A stretch of DNA of 64,000 nt from Aquimarina sediminis (GCF_002895435.1 NZ_POYJ01000008.1:186001-250000); one strand, 5' to 3'; counted from the stretch's first letter, positions 1-9,372 are shown. The notes: generated from the sequence alone by a model not told the origin. Numbers and translations are program-made.

Positions 1-377
1 TCTGCTCTGATCACCCTATCTTTTTTCGAAATCCCTGCATATACCATTGGCAATGCAACATTATCTAATGCAGTGGTTCTTGGCAATAGATTAAAAGTTT
101 GAAATACAAAACCAATTTCCCGATTTCGTATATCTGCCAATTCATTATCAGTCATCATACTTACATCGTTTCCATTTAGGTTATATGTTCCTGAGGTAGG
201 AGTGTCTAGGCACCCTAGAAGATTCATAAGAGTGGATTTACCAGAACCAGAAGGTCCCATTATTGCCAGATATTCTCCACGGGCAATATTTAGGTCGATC
301 CCTTTAAGAACATAAACAGTTTCCTGACCTAGTTGAAAATTTCTGACAATTCCTCTGATTTCTATAACATTTCCCAT
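1..377 (-). CDS. ABC transporter ATP-binding protein, LolD/MacB type (partial, 3' end outside window)
   Basis: The N-terminal 125 residues of an ABC ATPase are read on the minus strand from an ATG at 375-377; the rest lies beyond the left edge. Walker A is GPSGSGKST at residues 41-49, and a Q-loop region follows with FVFQTFNLLPRTTALDNV. The text after the Q-loop, ending near VYAGISKKDR, is typical of the LolD/FtsE/MacB group. These ATPases work with MacB/LolC-like permeases in lipoprotein release, peptide or drug efflux. The signature motif, Walker B and any partner permease are not in view, so the substrate cannot be given. Family call is firm, subfamily fair. Confidence 0.85.
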   Translation of the reverse strand, partial: MGNVIEIRGIVRNFQLGQETVYVLKGIDLNIARGEYLAIMGPSGSGKSTLMNLLGCLDTPTSGTYNLNGNDVSMMTDNELADIRNREIGFVFQTFNLLPRTTALDNVALPMVYAGISKKDRVIRA

Positions 378-568
378 ATGATAACCTTTGTAAAGGATTA
401 AGATACAATTTTTGACTATATGACGCGGCAGATAAGAACTTGTTACATTCTAATCATAGAATGTTACGTGTCTACAGCTTTTATAGTATTCAGAACAGGA
501 TAGGTTAAAAAACAGTTAAAACTTAAACCCTCTGAATTCCCTGCTTAGACTATGATTTTTGTCATGTT

Positions 569-595
569 TTGCACTTTTCGTTACTAGTATTTTTG
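569..595 (+). promoter_or_regulatory. Bacteroidota-type promoter for the PAS gene
   Basis: A TATTTTTG box at 588-595 matches the -7 consensus TAnnTTTG. A TTG at 569-571 lies 16 bases upstream, slightly shorter than usual for the -33 element. The box is 28 bases before the ATG at 624, a normal leader length for the phylum. Motif match only. Confidence 0.45.
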
Positions 596-623
596 TATTA
601 AACTATTAACTAACAGAAGCGAT

Positions 624-1220
624 ATGAAAACACTAAAGCGCCCCGAGCCTATTAATGTAGAAATAATGTTAGATCCCAAAAAAACAATCATGAGTAAAAC
701 AGATCCTAAAGGGATTATTGAGTATGCGAATGATTATTTTATGGAAATATGTGGATATGAGGAACATGAGTTGATTGGACAGCCTCATAATGTGATTCGT
801 CACCCAGATATGCCAAAGGTAATTTTTAAATGGTTGTGGCAGCGATTAAATGCGAAAGAAAACATCCATGCCTTAGTAAAAAATCTTGCAAAAGATGGAA
901 GGTATTACTGGGTAATTACTGATTTTGAAGTGAAGCAAGATGAATCAGGAGAAATTACCTCATTTTTTGCACGAAGAAAGGCACCGCCAAGAGATACGAT
1001 CGAAAAAGTAAGTGAACTCTATAGAAAAATTTTGTCTATAGAACAGGCTAGAGGAGTAGAAGTTGCTGAAAAATACTTGATAGGCTATCTAGAAGAAAAA
1101 GAAATGACTTATGATGAGTTTATAGAAGACATTTGTTTGACCGAAACCAAGAAACCAGTCGATTTAAAAGAATTACAATATTATAAGCGTAAAGGCTTAT
1201 TTGTAAGAATGTTTAGATAA
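624..1220 (+). CDS. Stand-alone PAS domain protein (Aer-like PAS)
   Basis: A 198-residue soluble protein. Residues about 20-130 form one PAS domain. The stretch with YANDYFMEICGY, ELIGQPHNVIRHPDMP and a WVITDFEV strand closely resembles the PAS of aerotaxis receptor Aer and related redox or energy sensors. The C-terminal 65 residues are helical and charged. No HAMP, methyl-accepting, kinase, GGDEF or HTH domain is present, so any output must go through a partner protein. No signal peptide or membrane segment is seen. The gene is monocistronic, with a TAnnTTTG promoter in front and a strong hairpin terminator after. Whether it binds FAD, heme or nothing cannot be told from sequence. Confidence 0.85.
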   Translation: MKTLKRPEPINVEIMLDPKKTIMSKTDPKGIIEYANDYFMEICGYEEHELIGQPHNVIRHPDMPKVIFKWLWQRLNAKENIHALVKNLAKDGRYYWVITDFEVKQDESGEITSFFARRKAPPRDTIEKVSELYRKILSIEQARGVEVAEKYLIGYLEEKEMTYDEFIEDICLTETKKPVDLKELQYYKRKGLFVRMFR

Positions 1221-1278
1221 AAGCTGTTGTCTATGCCCAAAAATTACTTTTTGTAAACACTCTAGTTTTTAATTGTCC

Positions 1279-1318
1279 AAGCCCGAAGACTGTATTATTA
1301 TAATCTTCGGGCTTTTTT
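1279..1318 (+). terminator. Rho-independent terminator after the PAS gene
   Basis: An 11-bp perfect stem pairs 1279-1289 (AAGCCCGAAGA) with 1304-1314, followed by a T run. The opposite strand also has an A/T flank, so it may serve the convergent gene whose stop codon is at 1317. It is probably a bidirectional terminator. Confidence 0.85.
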
Positions 1319-1892
1319 ATATCCTGATAGTAAAATGCTCTTTGGCTTGTTCTGTTCTGATAAAAACAAAACCAAGATAAAAAGTATCAATGGTTACAGT
1401 TACTTTTGAATTTTCCTTTATTTGGTTCCAAACCGCAATAGTAGATTCAGACTCCCATATCGAGTTTAGTATAATTACACTGTTGTTATGCATTTTAATA
1501 AATAATGCTTCAATTTCCTGAGGATGTTGCAATTGATTTATATCAACATAAATCATGTCATATTCTTTCTTGTTATCAGCAATTTTGTCAATTAAGATGG
1601 TGTTATCAAGTGTCAAAATTTGGGTAATGACATCAGTGTAATTGGTATGAATAAGTACTTTTTTGATCTCTAGGTAAGATGGAATCCGGTTTAGAAGTTT
1701 GGCGGTACGATATTTAAATTCAGTTTTATGATCTGACTTTTTGAGTATTGATTTTAATGTAGAGTATATTGTTTTCTCTTTAGTATTATAAAAGCATTTT
1801 GTAACAAGGTTATATACAAAAGGTGAGTGCACACCGTGCTGGTTAGTAGACTTAAAAAGGAATTTGAAATATGCTTTTGTTCTAAAGAGCAT
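1317..1892 (-). CDS. Degenerate class I methyltransferase-like protein
   Basis: A 191-residue protein with ends typical of a Bacteroidota methyltransferase-like family. The N-terminus has YFKFLFKSTNQHGVHSPFV followed by NLVTKCFYN, and the C-terminus has KVTVTIDTF then EQAKEHFTIRI. The middle retains RTAKLLNR and the strand YDMIYVDI. The glycine-rich SAM-binding motif (ExGxxxG type) expected after the LLNR helix is replaced by YLEIKKVLIHTNYTDV, and the protein is shorter than the roughly 230-260 residues I expect for the family. It is probably a non-catalytic paralogue or an eroding gene with an intact frame. The family assignment is from recognised end motifs, not a search. Confidence 0.6.
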   Translation of the reverse strand: MLFRTKAYFKFLFKSTNQHGVHSPFVYNLVTKCFYNTKEKTIYSTLKSILKKSDHKTEFKYRTAKLLNRIPSYLEIKKVLIHTNYTDVITQILTLDNTILIDKIADNKKEYDMIYVDINQLQHPQEIEALFIKMHNNSVIILNSIWESESTIAVWNQIKENSKVTVTIDTFYLGFVFIRTEQAKEHFTIRI

Positions 1893-1929
1893 TTTTTTAA
1901 TCTTAATTTCTCATTTTTACTTCTAGAAA

Positions 1930-3801
1930 CTACCCTTCCATTTTTTCAGAAAGCTCAAACCAACGCATTTCATTTTCTTCGATTTCCTGGATAATCTTTT
2001 TAAGCTTTAGAGATTCTTCATTAATTTTTTCACTATCTAAGTTACCTTCTGTAAAAAGATTTTCGATTTCTTTCTTTTGAAGTTCTAACTTTTTTAAATC
2101 CCGTTCAATTCTATTGTATTCTTTTTGCTCGTTGTAAGAAAGTGCCGTTTTACTATCTTTTTTCCAGCTATTTTTAGTCTTTGTTTCTGCGGTATTTTCG
2201 GCTATTTTTACCTCAGGTTCTTTGCTGTTTTCATAAGTACGATAATCAGTGTAGTTACCTGGGAAATCCTGAATAACTCCATTACCTCTAAACACGAATA
2301 GGTGGTCTACGATTTTATCCATAAAATAACGATCGTGAGATACCACAATCAAACACCCTGGAAAATCTAGCAAGAAGTTTTCTAGTACATTAAGTGTTAC
2401 AATATCCAGATCATTTGTTGGCTCATCCAAAATCAAAAAGTTAGGGTTTTGGATAAGGACAGTACATAAATACAATCTTTTTCGTTCACCACCACTTAGT
2501 TTTTCTACAAAATCATATTGTTTTTTGCGATCAAATAAAAAGCGTTCAAGTAATTGCTGAGCAGAGATCTGCCTTCCTTTTTTTAGAGGGATGTAATCTC
2601 CAAATTCTCTAATTACATCAATGACCTTTTGACCTTCTTTGATAGATATACCGCTCTGGGTATAATATCCAAATTTTATAGTATCACCGATAACTATTTT
2701 TCCATGATCTGGAGTAATAGAGCCAGTTATCATGTTAAGAAAAGTGGATTTTCCGGTTCCATTTTTACCGATAATACCAATACGCTCTCCTTTTTTAAAG
2801 ACATATTCAAACTTGTCTAATAACAAAAGATCGCCAAAGGTTTTAGAAATTTTATGAAGTTCAAGGATTTTACTCCCCATACGTTCCATATTAATTTCTA
2901 ACTGTACTTCATGATCATTACGACGTTTGTGAGCACGTTCTTTGATTTCGTAGAAATCATCAATTCTAGACTTAGATTTGGTCGTTCTGGCCTTAGGCTG
3001 GCGACGCATCCAGTCTAATTCTTTCTTATATAATTGCTTTGCTTTATCGGTAGCAATTTGCTCATTGGCAACCCTAGATTCTTTATTGTCTAAATAATAT
3101 GCATAATTACCTTTGTAGCTATATAGTTGACCATTTTCTAATTCTACAATCTCATTACATACATTCTCTAGAAAGTAGCGATCATGAGTTACCATAAATA
3201 AGGTGAAATTTTCTTTGGCAAAATATTCCTCTAACCATTCTATCATTTCTAAATCAAGATGATTTGTTGGCTCATCGAGATATAATAGATTAGGTTTACT
3301 TAATAAAATATTAGCCAGAGCCAATCGTTTCTTTTGACCACCAGATAATGCGCTTACTTTTTTTTGTAAATCTTCAAGTTTAAGCTTAAAGAGTATTTGT
3401 TTGTATTGAGTCTCAAAATCCCAGGCATTAATAGCATCCATTTTTTCAAAAGCATTTTGATACCCTTCTACATCATCGGGATTCTCTAATGCTTTTTCAT
3501 ACTCCTTAATAACCTGAAGCACATCATTGTCTGAGGCAAAGATGGTTTGCTCTATGGTAAGGTCGGGATTTAAATTTGGTTCTTGCGGTAAGAAGGCTAC
3601 TTTTAGGTTTTTACGATATACTACTTGCCCTTCATCAGGTTCTTCGTCACCTGCTATAATATTTAAAAGTGATGTTTTTCCAGTTCCGTTTTTGGCAACA
3701 AAACCAATTTTCTGACCTTCATTAATCCCGAAAGAAATATCTTTAAAGAGAATGCGTTCTCCAAATCCTTTGGCAATATGTTCTACTGATACGTAATTCA
3801 C
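1930..3801 (-). CDS. ABC-F family ATPase (Uup-like)
   Basis: A 623-residue tandem-ATPase protein without membrane segments. The first cassette has Walker A AKNGTGKT (36-43, with Ala where Gly is usual), LSGGQKKR and DEPTNHLD. The second has GKNGTGKST, LSGGERKR and DEPTNDLD. The Arg/Lys-rich interdomain linker (around RRQPKARTTKSKSRIDDF) and the Lys/Glu-rich C-terminal coiled coil (about 545-620) fit the Uup branch, which acts on ribosomes or branched DNA rather than in transport. The start is GTG at 3799-3801, just downstream of a minus-strand TAnnTTTG box at 3819-3826. The family is certain; the Uup subgroup is inference. Confidence 0.93.
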   Translation of the reverse strand: MNYVSVEHIAKGFGERILFKDISFGINEGQKIGFVAKNGTGKTSLLNIIAGDEEPDEGQVVYRKNLKVAFLPQEPNLNPDLTIEQTIFASDNDVLQVIKEYEKALENPDDVEGYQNAFEKMDAINAWDFETQYKQILFKLKLEDLQKKVSALSGGQKKRLALANILLSKPNLLYLDEPTNHLDLEMIEWLEEYFAKENFTLFMVTHDRYFLENVCNEIVELENGQLYSYKGNYAYYLDNKESRVANEQIATDKAKQLYKKELDWMRRQPKARTTKSKSRIDDFYEIKERAHKRRNDHEVQLEINMERMGSKILELHKISKTFGDLLLLDKFEYVFKKGERIGIIGKNGTGKSTFLNMITGSITPDHGKIVIGDTIKFGYYTQSGISIKEGQKVIDVIREFGDYIPLKKGRQISAQQLLERFLFDRKKQYDFVEKLSGGERKRLYLCTVLIQNPNFLILDEPTNDLDIVTLNVLENFLLDFPGCLIVVSHDRYFMDKIVDHLFVFRGNGVIQDFPGNYTDYRTYENSKEPEVKIAENTAETKTKNSWKKDSKTALSYNEQKEYNRIERDLKKLELQKKEIENLFTEGNLDSEKINEESLKLKKIIQEIEENEMRWFELSEKMEG

Positions 3802-3818
3802 AATTTTTTATAAAGTTG

Positions 3819-3826
3819 CAAAGGTA
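3819..3826 (-). promoter_or_regulatory. -7 box (TACCTTTG) for the ABC-F gene
   Basis: The minus-strand reading is TACCTTTG, matching TAnnTTTG, 18 bases before the GTG start. No clear -33 element was identified. The remaining intergenic region, 3827-4157, is AT-rich and holds no coding or structured signal that I can support. Confidence 0.4.
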
Positions 3827-4157
3827 CAAAGATGTAAAGTAAGAAGCTTATAAAGTAATCGTGTTTTACTTAAATATTTATCTAAGGGAGTATATAACAT
3901 GATTTTTAATCTATAATGAATGATTTAAAAATAAAAAAGGCGCCGTAAGTGAAGAGAATTTTATGTTTTAGAAAGGAGGGGTGAAATTTTATAAAAAAAA
4001 TATTTTTCAAGTAAAACTTAAATATAGGTCATAATGTTTTGATTTATAATGCCTTATTCATGTATGTTTTTTGCTTATCTATTATACAGGTCAAAACCAT
4101 AAAGTTAATATGTCTAAAATGTTCATGGTAATTGTAAGGTTTTTTTATTTTTAAAAA

Positions 4158-5597
4158 ATGAAAAAACTATTATTACTAGTATATTTATTGCTTTTCGGTC
4201 TCTTATCTTTTGCCCAGGATACGTATAGAGATGAATTTGGAGCTGTTTCATATAGCAATAATGATGGTACATTAAATTGGGCTGGTAATTGGAGTGAAAA
4301 TGAGCCTTTTGCTACAAATAATGACCCTGCAGGAGGGTATATTAGTATAAATGGAAGCCGTCTTAGGTTTAGATATATTTGGTCAGAAAGAATTCAAAGA
4401 ACTGCAGATTTGTCTGCAGCTGCAAATGCTACATTGTCTTTTAATTGGCAAACATCCAGCCTAGAAGCCGGAGAAGAGATAGCTATCAGAATATCCAGTG
4501 ATGGTACTAGCTTTACTACATTAGCATCATTTGGAGGAACCCAATCTGGATTTTATAGTATAGATATCTCAACGTACACCTCTGCTAATACCACTATACG
4601 CTTTGAAAATGTAGGAAATAACTGGAGTACTAATAATGATAGAGCATTTATTGATAATGTGCAGATTTTGGCGGCATTTACACCTGACCAACCACCATCT
4701 ATTGTGGTAAGTGGAGATCAGCATTTTTGTCCTAATGCTTCTAATTCTAAGCCAGTTGTACAGTCTGTTACAATTACTGATCCAGATGATACTACAGTAG
4801 ATGAGATATCCATACAAATATCATCCGGTTATGTAAACGGTCAGGATTTATTGACTTTAACCGGAAGCCACCCGAATATCACTACCTCTTGGAATGTAAC
4901 TGAGGGAAGACTTTTTCTTACGGGACCAGCTACATTTGCAGAATTTGAAGCGGCCATTTTGGGTGTAGTATACTCGGCAAGTGGGTCTAGTCCTCCAGAA
5001 TTGAAGGAGTTTTCTATTGTAATAGGAAATGCACTTTTACTTCCAGAAACTGGTCACTTTTATGAATTTGTAGCTGATCCTGGTATTCGTTGGGATGATG
5101 CCCGTGATGATGCAGCAGCAAGAACGTACTTCGGGTTACAAGGATATTTGGCAACACTAACGAGTGCAGGAGAGGCTGCTTTTGCAGGCTCACAGATAAC
5201 AGGAAATGGCTGGATAGGAGCAAACGATGAAGCGGTAGAAGGGCAATGGACCTGGGTTACAGGGCCAGAAGCAGGCACGGTTTTCTGGTTAGGAAATCAA
5301 ACTGGATCTGCGGTGGCAGGTGAATTTGAATTTTGGAATAATGGTGAGCCAAATAATTGTTGTGGAGGCGAAGATTATGCGCATATTACTGCGCCAGGAA
5401 TTGGAGTACCTAATTCCTGGAATGATTTACCTATCGGTGGAGGATCGCCAGGAGGATCATATGCCTCACAGGGTTATATTGTAGAATACGGAGGAATGCC
5501 AGGAGATACTCCCTTACAAATATCAGGAGTTACCCGATTGAGGATAAGTTGTAGTGTTATTACCAATAGGCAAAGAACATATAGAGTAAAGTATTAG
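4158..5597 (+). CDS. Secreted C-type lectin domain protein
   Basis: A 479-residue exported protein. The signal peptide is about residues 1-19 (LLLFGLLSFAQ). Residues about 25-175 form a beta-rich jelly-roll-like segment with a conserved FIDNVQI end. A second beta domain covers about 180-290. Residues about 298-445 are a C-type lectin domain that starts GHFYEFV and includes WIGAND and WTWVTGPE. It carries an EPN Ca2+/sugar motif at 397-399 and WND near 421; EPN is classically associated with mannose-type ligands. The chain ends CSVITNRQRTYRVKY, with no recognisable T9SS C-terminal sorting domain. Its role may be glycan or surface binding. Confidence 0.82.
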   Translation: MKKLLLLVYLLLFGLLSFAQDTYRDEFGAVSYSNNDGTLNWAGNWSENEPFATNNDPAGGYISINGSRLRFRYIWSERIQRTADLSAAANATLSFNWQTSSLEAGEEIAIRISSDGTSFTTLASFGGTQSGFYSIDISTYTSANTTIRFENVGNNWSTNNDRAFIDNVQILAAFTPDQPPSIVVSGDQHFCPNASNSKPVVQSVTITDPDDTTVDEISIQISSGYVNGQDLLTLTGSHPNITTSWNVTEGRLFLTGPATFAEFEAAILGVVYSASGSSPPELKEFSIVIGNALLLPETGHFYEFVADPGIRWDDARDDAAARTYFGLQGYLATLTSAGEAAFAGSQITGNGWIGANDEAVEGQWTWVTGPEAGTVFWLGNQTGSAVAGEFEFWNNGEPNNCCGGEDYAHITAPGIGVPNSWNDLPIGGGSPGGSYASQGYIVEYGGMPGDTPLQISGVTRLRISCSVITNRQRTYRVKY

Positions 5598-5810
5598 CTT
5601 ATTATTGATAGCACATATGGACTTAGTTGTACGGGATTGAGGTACACCTACTATTGATTGCTCAATCCATTTGAGATTTTTAGATTCAGAATACCAATTT
5701 TACTTTAAATATAGCAAAGCCAAGAACTTCTGATTTATTCAAAAGAATTAGTCTAGCAGTGATTATTTGTTATCTCAATCTCCTTTTGTATACTGTAAGA
5801 TTTGGGGATT

Positions 5811-5867
5811 ATATAGCAAAAACACGCCAAATGCAATGATGTTGCATTTGGCGTGTTTTTGCTATAT
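5811..5867. repeat. Perfect 26-bp inverted repeat abutting the cobW-type promoter
   Basis: Arms 5811-5836 and 5842-5867 are perfectly complementary around the 5-base loop TGATG. The right arm runs directly into the TAnnTTTG box at 5863-5870. No T run follows the stem, so it does not look like a standard terminator for the upstream lectin gene. It may be an operator or cruciform. The rest of the 5598-5907 intergenic region shows nothing else. Confidence 0.85.
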
Positions 5868-5870
5868 TTG
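5863..5870 (+). promoter_or_regulatory. -7 box (TATATTTG) for the CobW-type GTPase gene
   Basis: TATATTTG matches TAnnTTTG and overlaps the last five bases of the 26-bp inverted repeat. It lies 37 bases before the ATG at 5908, which decides that start over the in-frame upstream codons from 5767 on. Confidence 0.55.
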
Positions 5871-5907
5871 TATAGAATTTACATTTTTATCAAAACATTT
5901 GAATCGA

Positions 5908-7131
5908 ATGAGTATCTCAAATAAACTACCGGTTACGGTTTTAAGTGGTTTTCTAGGGGCAGGAAAAACAACATTATTAAATCATGTTTTACATAATAAA
6001 GATGGGTTAAAAGTAGCTGTCATTGTCAATGATATGAGTGAGGTTAACGTCGACGCTGATTTGATTAAAAGTGAAAACACACTCTCAAGAACAGAAGAGA
6101 AGCTGGTAGAAATGAGTAATGGATGTATTTGTTGTACCCTACGAGAAGATTTAATGATAGAAGTAGAACGCTTAGCCAATGAAAACAGGTTTGATTATCT
6201 GCTTATTGAGAGTACCGGAATTAGTGAGCCTGTTCCTGTTGCTCAAACATTTAGTTTTGTTGATGAAGAAAACGGAATCGATCTTTCGAAGTTTAGCTAT
6301 ATCGACTCTATGGTCACGGTAATTGATTCTTTTAATTTCTTTAAAGATTTTGGTAGTATCGAAAGACTTATGGATAGGGATTTAACAGATATAAAAGGTG
6401 ATGAACGAACCATTGTTAATCTTCTAACCGATCAAATTGAATTTGCGAATATTATCATATTAAATAAAACAGATTTAGTAACAAAAGAGAAGCTAAGTAT
6501 TCTGAATTCTATTATTAAAAAATTAAATCCTTCAGCCAAAATTATTGAATCCTCTTTTAGTAAAGTTTCTCCTAAAGAAATACTGAACACAAATTTATTT
6601 GATTTTGAAGAAGCAGAGCAAAGTGCTGGGTGGATTAAGGAGTTAAATACCGAAGTACATACTCCTGAAACTGAAGAATATGGTATTAGTTCATTTGTGT
6701 ATCGAAATCAAAAGCCCTTTGATCCAGATAGGTTTTTGGATTATATTCAAAATCGATTTCCAATGACAGTGATTAGAAGTAAAGGATTGTTTTGGGTGGC
6801 GTCGCGACCGGATCAAGCATTAGTTTGGGGGCAGGCAGGAGGTTCTTTAAGAACTGATAGTGCAGGTGTTTGGTGGAGTAGTATGCCATTTGAAGAAAGA
6901 ATTGAGTATTTACCATTTGTAGAAAATCAAAATCAAATAGAATCGCAATGGGATAGAACCTTTGGAGATCGAAAAAATGAAATTGTCTTCATTGGTCAAA
7001 ATATGGATGAAGAAGGAATTAAGTCAGAACTCAATTTTTGCTTGGCAAAGGATGAAGAACTGGCTACTCAAAAATGGGAAGAAGGTTATAATGATGAATG
7101 GCCTGTTCAGCGAATTTATCCTTTGAAATAG
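5908..7131 (+). CDS. CobW/COG0523 family GTP-binding metallochaperone
   Basis: A 407-residue G3E-family GTPase. Walker A is GFLGAGKT (14-21). The family CxCC metal motif is GCICC (Cys73, Cys75, Cys76). The chain continues with ESTGISEP, a guanine-specificity NKTD, and a C-terminal CobW_C domain that includes [11 protein letters not shown] and WWSSMP. COG0523 proteins of the YjiA/ZigA/YeiR type deliver or sense Zn and other divalent metals in the cytoplasm. The true start is ATG 5908: an in-frame extension back to 5767 would read through the palindrome and promoter. The perfect inverted repeat at the promoter suggests repressor control, possibly by Zur, but that is inference. It appears monocistronic. 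Confidence 0.92.
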   Translation: MSISNKLPVTVLSGFLGAGKTTLLNHVLHNKDGLKVAVIVNDMSEVNVDADLIKSENTLSRTEEKLVEMSNGCICCTLREDLMIEVERLANENRFDYLLIESTGISEPVPVAQTFSFVDEENGIDLSKFSYIDSMVTVIDSFNFFKDFGSIERLMDRDLTDIKGDERTIVNLLTDQIEFANIIILNKTDLVTKEKLSILNSIIKKLNPSAKIIESSFSKVSPKEILNTNLFDFEEAEQSAGWIKELNTEVHTPETEEYGISSFVYRNQKPFDPDRFLDYIQNRFPMTVIRSKGLFWVASRPDQALVWGQAGGSLRTDSAGVWWSSMPFEERIEYLPFVENQNQIESQWDRTFGDRKNEIVFIGQNMDEEGIKSELNFCLAKDEELATQKWEEGYNDEWPVQRIYPLK

Positions 7132-7208
7132 ATTCCTAGAGTAATTTGTCGGATTTAGATTTTTCTAAACCACAAAAAAGAACAATTAAAGTTTTTTTGT
7201 TACAAATG

Positions 7209-8798
7209 TTATAAAGAAGGTGTTTTTGACTTTCTTTTAGTAACAGATAATAATAAGATAACTATAGCTATAAAGATAGAGATCCTTGCTAGGTAATTCC
7301 CAGCCTTAGTATAGAAGGTTACCTTCTGACTAGTTTTGAGGGTGCCTTTTATTGTTCCTTGTTCCTCATAACCTAATGAGGTTATAATATTTCCAGTTTG
7401 ATCAATAATGGCCGAAATCCCTGTGTTTGCACTTCGTGCAATACTTCTTCGTGTTTCTATTGCTCTAAGTTTTGCATAAGATAAATGTTGCCTGTGTCCT
7501 TGAGTATTACCCCACCAGGCATCATTAGTGATAATAGCCAGAAAATCTGCCTTATTTCTTATATAACCCGTGGCGAACTCACCATAGATACTTTCATAAC
7601 AGATCAAGGTGCCAACTCCAATGCTGTCTTTGGTAAAGAATACTTCTCTATCTTCTTGAGTGGTTTTTTTGGCTACAGTCCCTCCAAGGTCAATCATAGC
7701 ATCTCCTAAAATTGGTTTAAGCACGCTCTGGTATGGAAAATTTTCTACACCAACAACCAGTTTACTTTTGTGATACAATTCATCCGTTCCATCAGATCGA
7801 ACAAAAAAAGCAGAATTATAATCATCATAATAGATACCCTCCTTATATGTGTTTGTTTGCTTTCGAATTTTATTAGGATTATTAAATACATCTATTAATG
7901 ATATTCCAGATAAGAAATGGGCATTGGGATATTTATCAAGTAGTTTTTTTGCTGTCTTTTTAGCAATTGATACGGAGAAATTAGCTAATCTGTTATTATC
8001 AGCAAAAACGGTCTCTGGAGCGATGATAAAATCTGTTTTAGGAGTAATAACGGTATTGGTTAAGGAGTCTAATAACTTGCCAATACGATCATCAGTAGTG
8101 TTATATTTTTCAGTATATGGATTAATATTTGGTTGTAGAATAACTACTTCAGCATCATTGCCTTCTTCTTTATAAGTTTTAAGAATCAAAAAAGATATAA
8201 TGATTGGAACAAGGATGCTCAATCCATTGCGAAGTATAGATCTATACAAGATACCTTTATCCTTGTGTTCAATATAAAGTAGAATGCTTTTGAAAATTCC
8301 AATATTAACAATCCACACCCAGAGGGTTCCGCCAAAAGTTCCCGTATATTCATACCATTGTACCCAAGAGGTATAATTTGAAAACCCATTACCTAGGTTA
8401 AGCCATGGCCATGAAAACTCCCATTGCAGATGTAAATATTCAAAGCTCATCCAAAAACATACTAGAAATATACTTCCCGTAATAAACTTCGTTCTTTTGG
8501 CTACAATATGATACACTAAAAATACCAAAGTCATTATCAGGCTATTTACAATCTCAGCAAACCACATCCCAAATGGAGTAGAATTATATATCCACCAAGT
8601 TGCAATCATATTCCAGATAAAAAAAGTAAGGAATGAAAGACCAAAGACAAGGCTTTTGCTATACTTGCTTTTGCGAAGATTATATTCTGTAACCAAAAGA
8701 GGAACAAAACCAAAGAATAGAAATAATGGAAAACCATATGTTGGCCAACTAATAGAAAGCAAGAGACCAGCACTAATAGACAGTAAAATATTTTTCAT
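7209..8798 (-). CDS. lnt: Apolipoprotein N-acyltransferase
   Basis: A 529-residue inner-membrane enzyme that adds the third acyl chain to lipoproteins. Six or more hydrophobic segments lie in residues 1-205, followed by a periplasmic nitrilase-type domain (about 215-490) and a last membrane helix near 500-518. The catalytic triad is visible: Glu262 in APETVF, Lys344 in YHK, and Cys400 in LICYES. Length and order fit Lnt. The ATG at 8796-8798 gives a good membrane N-terminus (MKNILLSISAGLLLSISWP). The large lipoprotein set in this window would be its substrates. It is flanked by non-related genes, so it is probably its own unit. Confidence 0.95.
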   Translation of the reverse strand: MKNILLSISAGLLLSISWPTYGFPLFLFFGFVPLLVTEYNLRKSKYSKSLVFGLSFLTFFIWNMIATWWIYNSTPFGMWFAEIVNSLIMTLVFLVYHIVAKRTKFITGSIFLVCFWMSFEYLHLQWEFSWPWLNLGNGFSNYTSWVQWYEYTGTFGGTLWVWIVNIGIFKSILLYIEHKDKGILYRSILRNGLSILVPIIISFLILKTYKEEGNDAEVVILQPNINPYTEKYNTTDDRIGKLLDSLTNTVITPKTDFIIAPETVFADNNRLANFSVSIAKKTAKKLLDKYPNAHFLSGISLIDVFNNPNKIRKQTNTYKEGIYYDDYNSAFFVRSDGTDELYHKSKLVVGVENFPYQSVLKPILGDAMIDLGGTVAKKTTQEDREVFFTKDSIGVGTLICYESIYGEFATGYIRNKADFLAIITNDAWWGNTQGHRQHLSYAKLRAIETRRSIARSANTGISAIIDQTGNIITSLGYEEQGTIKGTLKTSQKVTFYTKAGNYLARISIFIAIVILLLSVTKRKSKTPSL

Positions 8799-9005
8799 AA
8801 ATAATATAAGGCTTCCTTAGTAATAACGAAGTTAAACTTATTTAGTTACAAATTATAAAATTGAATACTTCTTTTTTGTTAAGTTATGTAACGATAATGT
8901 TTTTTCGAGATATGGGTGTAAGATACCAAATGCAATGCTTAAAAATATTATGATTCTGTAAAGTAATATTACTCTTATTCTACTATTTTCAATGGTAATT
9001 TTACA

Positions 9006-9151
9006 AAATATAGTAGTGCTTAAAATTTATAAATTTATACTTCGATTTTAGAATTCTATAATCATTTTACTTGCATCTGTCTTAAAGCTTTTTTTATTGT
9101 TTATCACTGTATTTTTTTGAAATATAGTTGTGCTTAAGATTTATAAATTTA
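9006..9151. repeat. Pair of 32-bp near-identical direct repeats upstream of the peptide cassette
   Basis: Copies at 9006-9037 and 9120-9151 differ at two positions and are 114 bp apart. Each contains GTGCTTAA and ends TTTATAAATTTA. They lie in the 574-bp gap between lnt and the VKOR fusion gene, which otherwise holds no gene I can support. They could be regulatory sites for the downstream cassette. Confidence 0.6.
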
Positions 9152-9372
9152 CATCTAAATACCGGGTTTTTAGGGGGTTTTGTGTTGTGTTCCTTGTTTT
9201 CTTTATTATATATTTGAGTTAATTCTTTGATACATTTTTAGTCTTACTTTTTGACTTGTAGTGTTAACAAATCTATTTTTTTGATGCGTTGTTAGACAAA
9301 AAAAAGGATAGACTTAATACTTAGGCTCAGAATAAACAAGAAAACAAAAATAACCCCTAAAACGATTTTTTT

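Noticed and set aside
5014-5278. Two overlapping minus-strand frames within the lectin gene
   Set aside because: Both are shadows of the lectin coding strand with no promoter, RBS or family likeness.
5767-5907. In-frame N-terminal extension of the CobW-type GTPase
   Set aside because: It would be translated across the palindrome and the TATATTTG promoter and adds 47 residues unlike the family; ATG 5908 begins right before the GTPase domain.
8926-8937. Shared 12-mer CCAAATGCAATG with the 5811 palindrome
   Set aside because: Too short and not part of a second palindrome; likely chance in AT-rich DNA.
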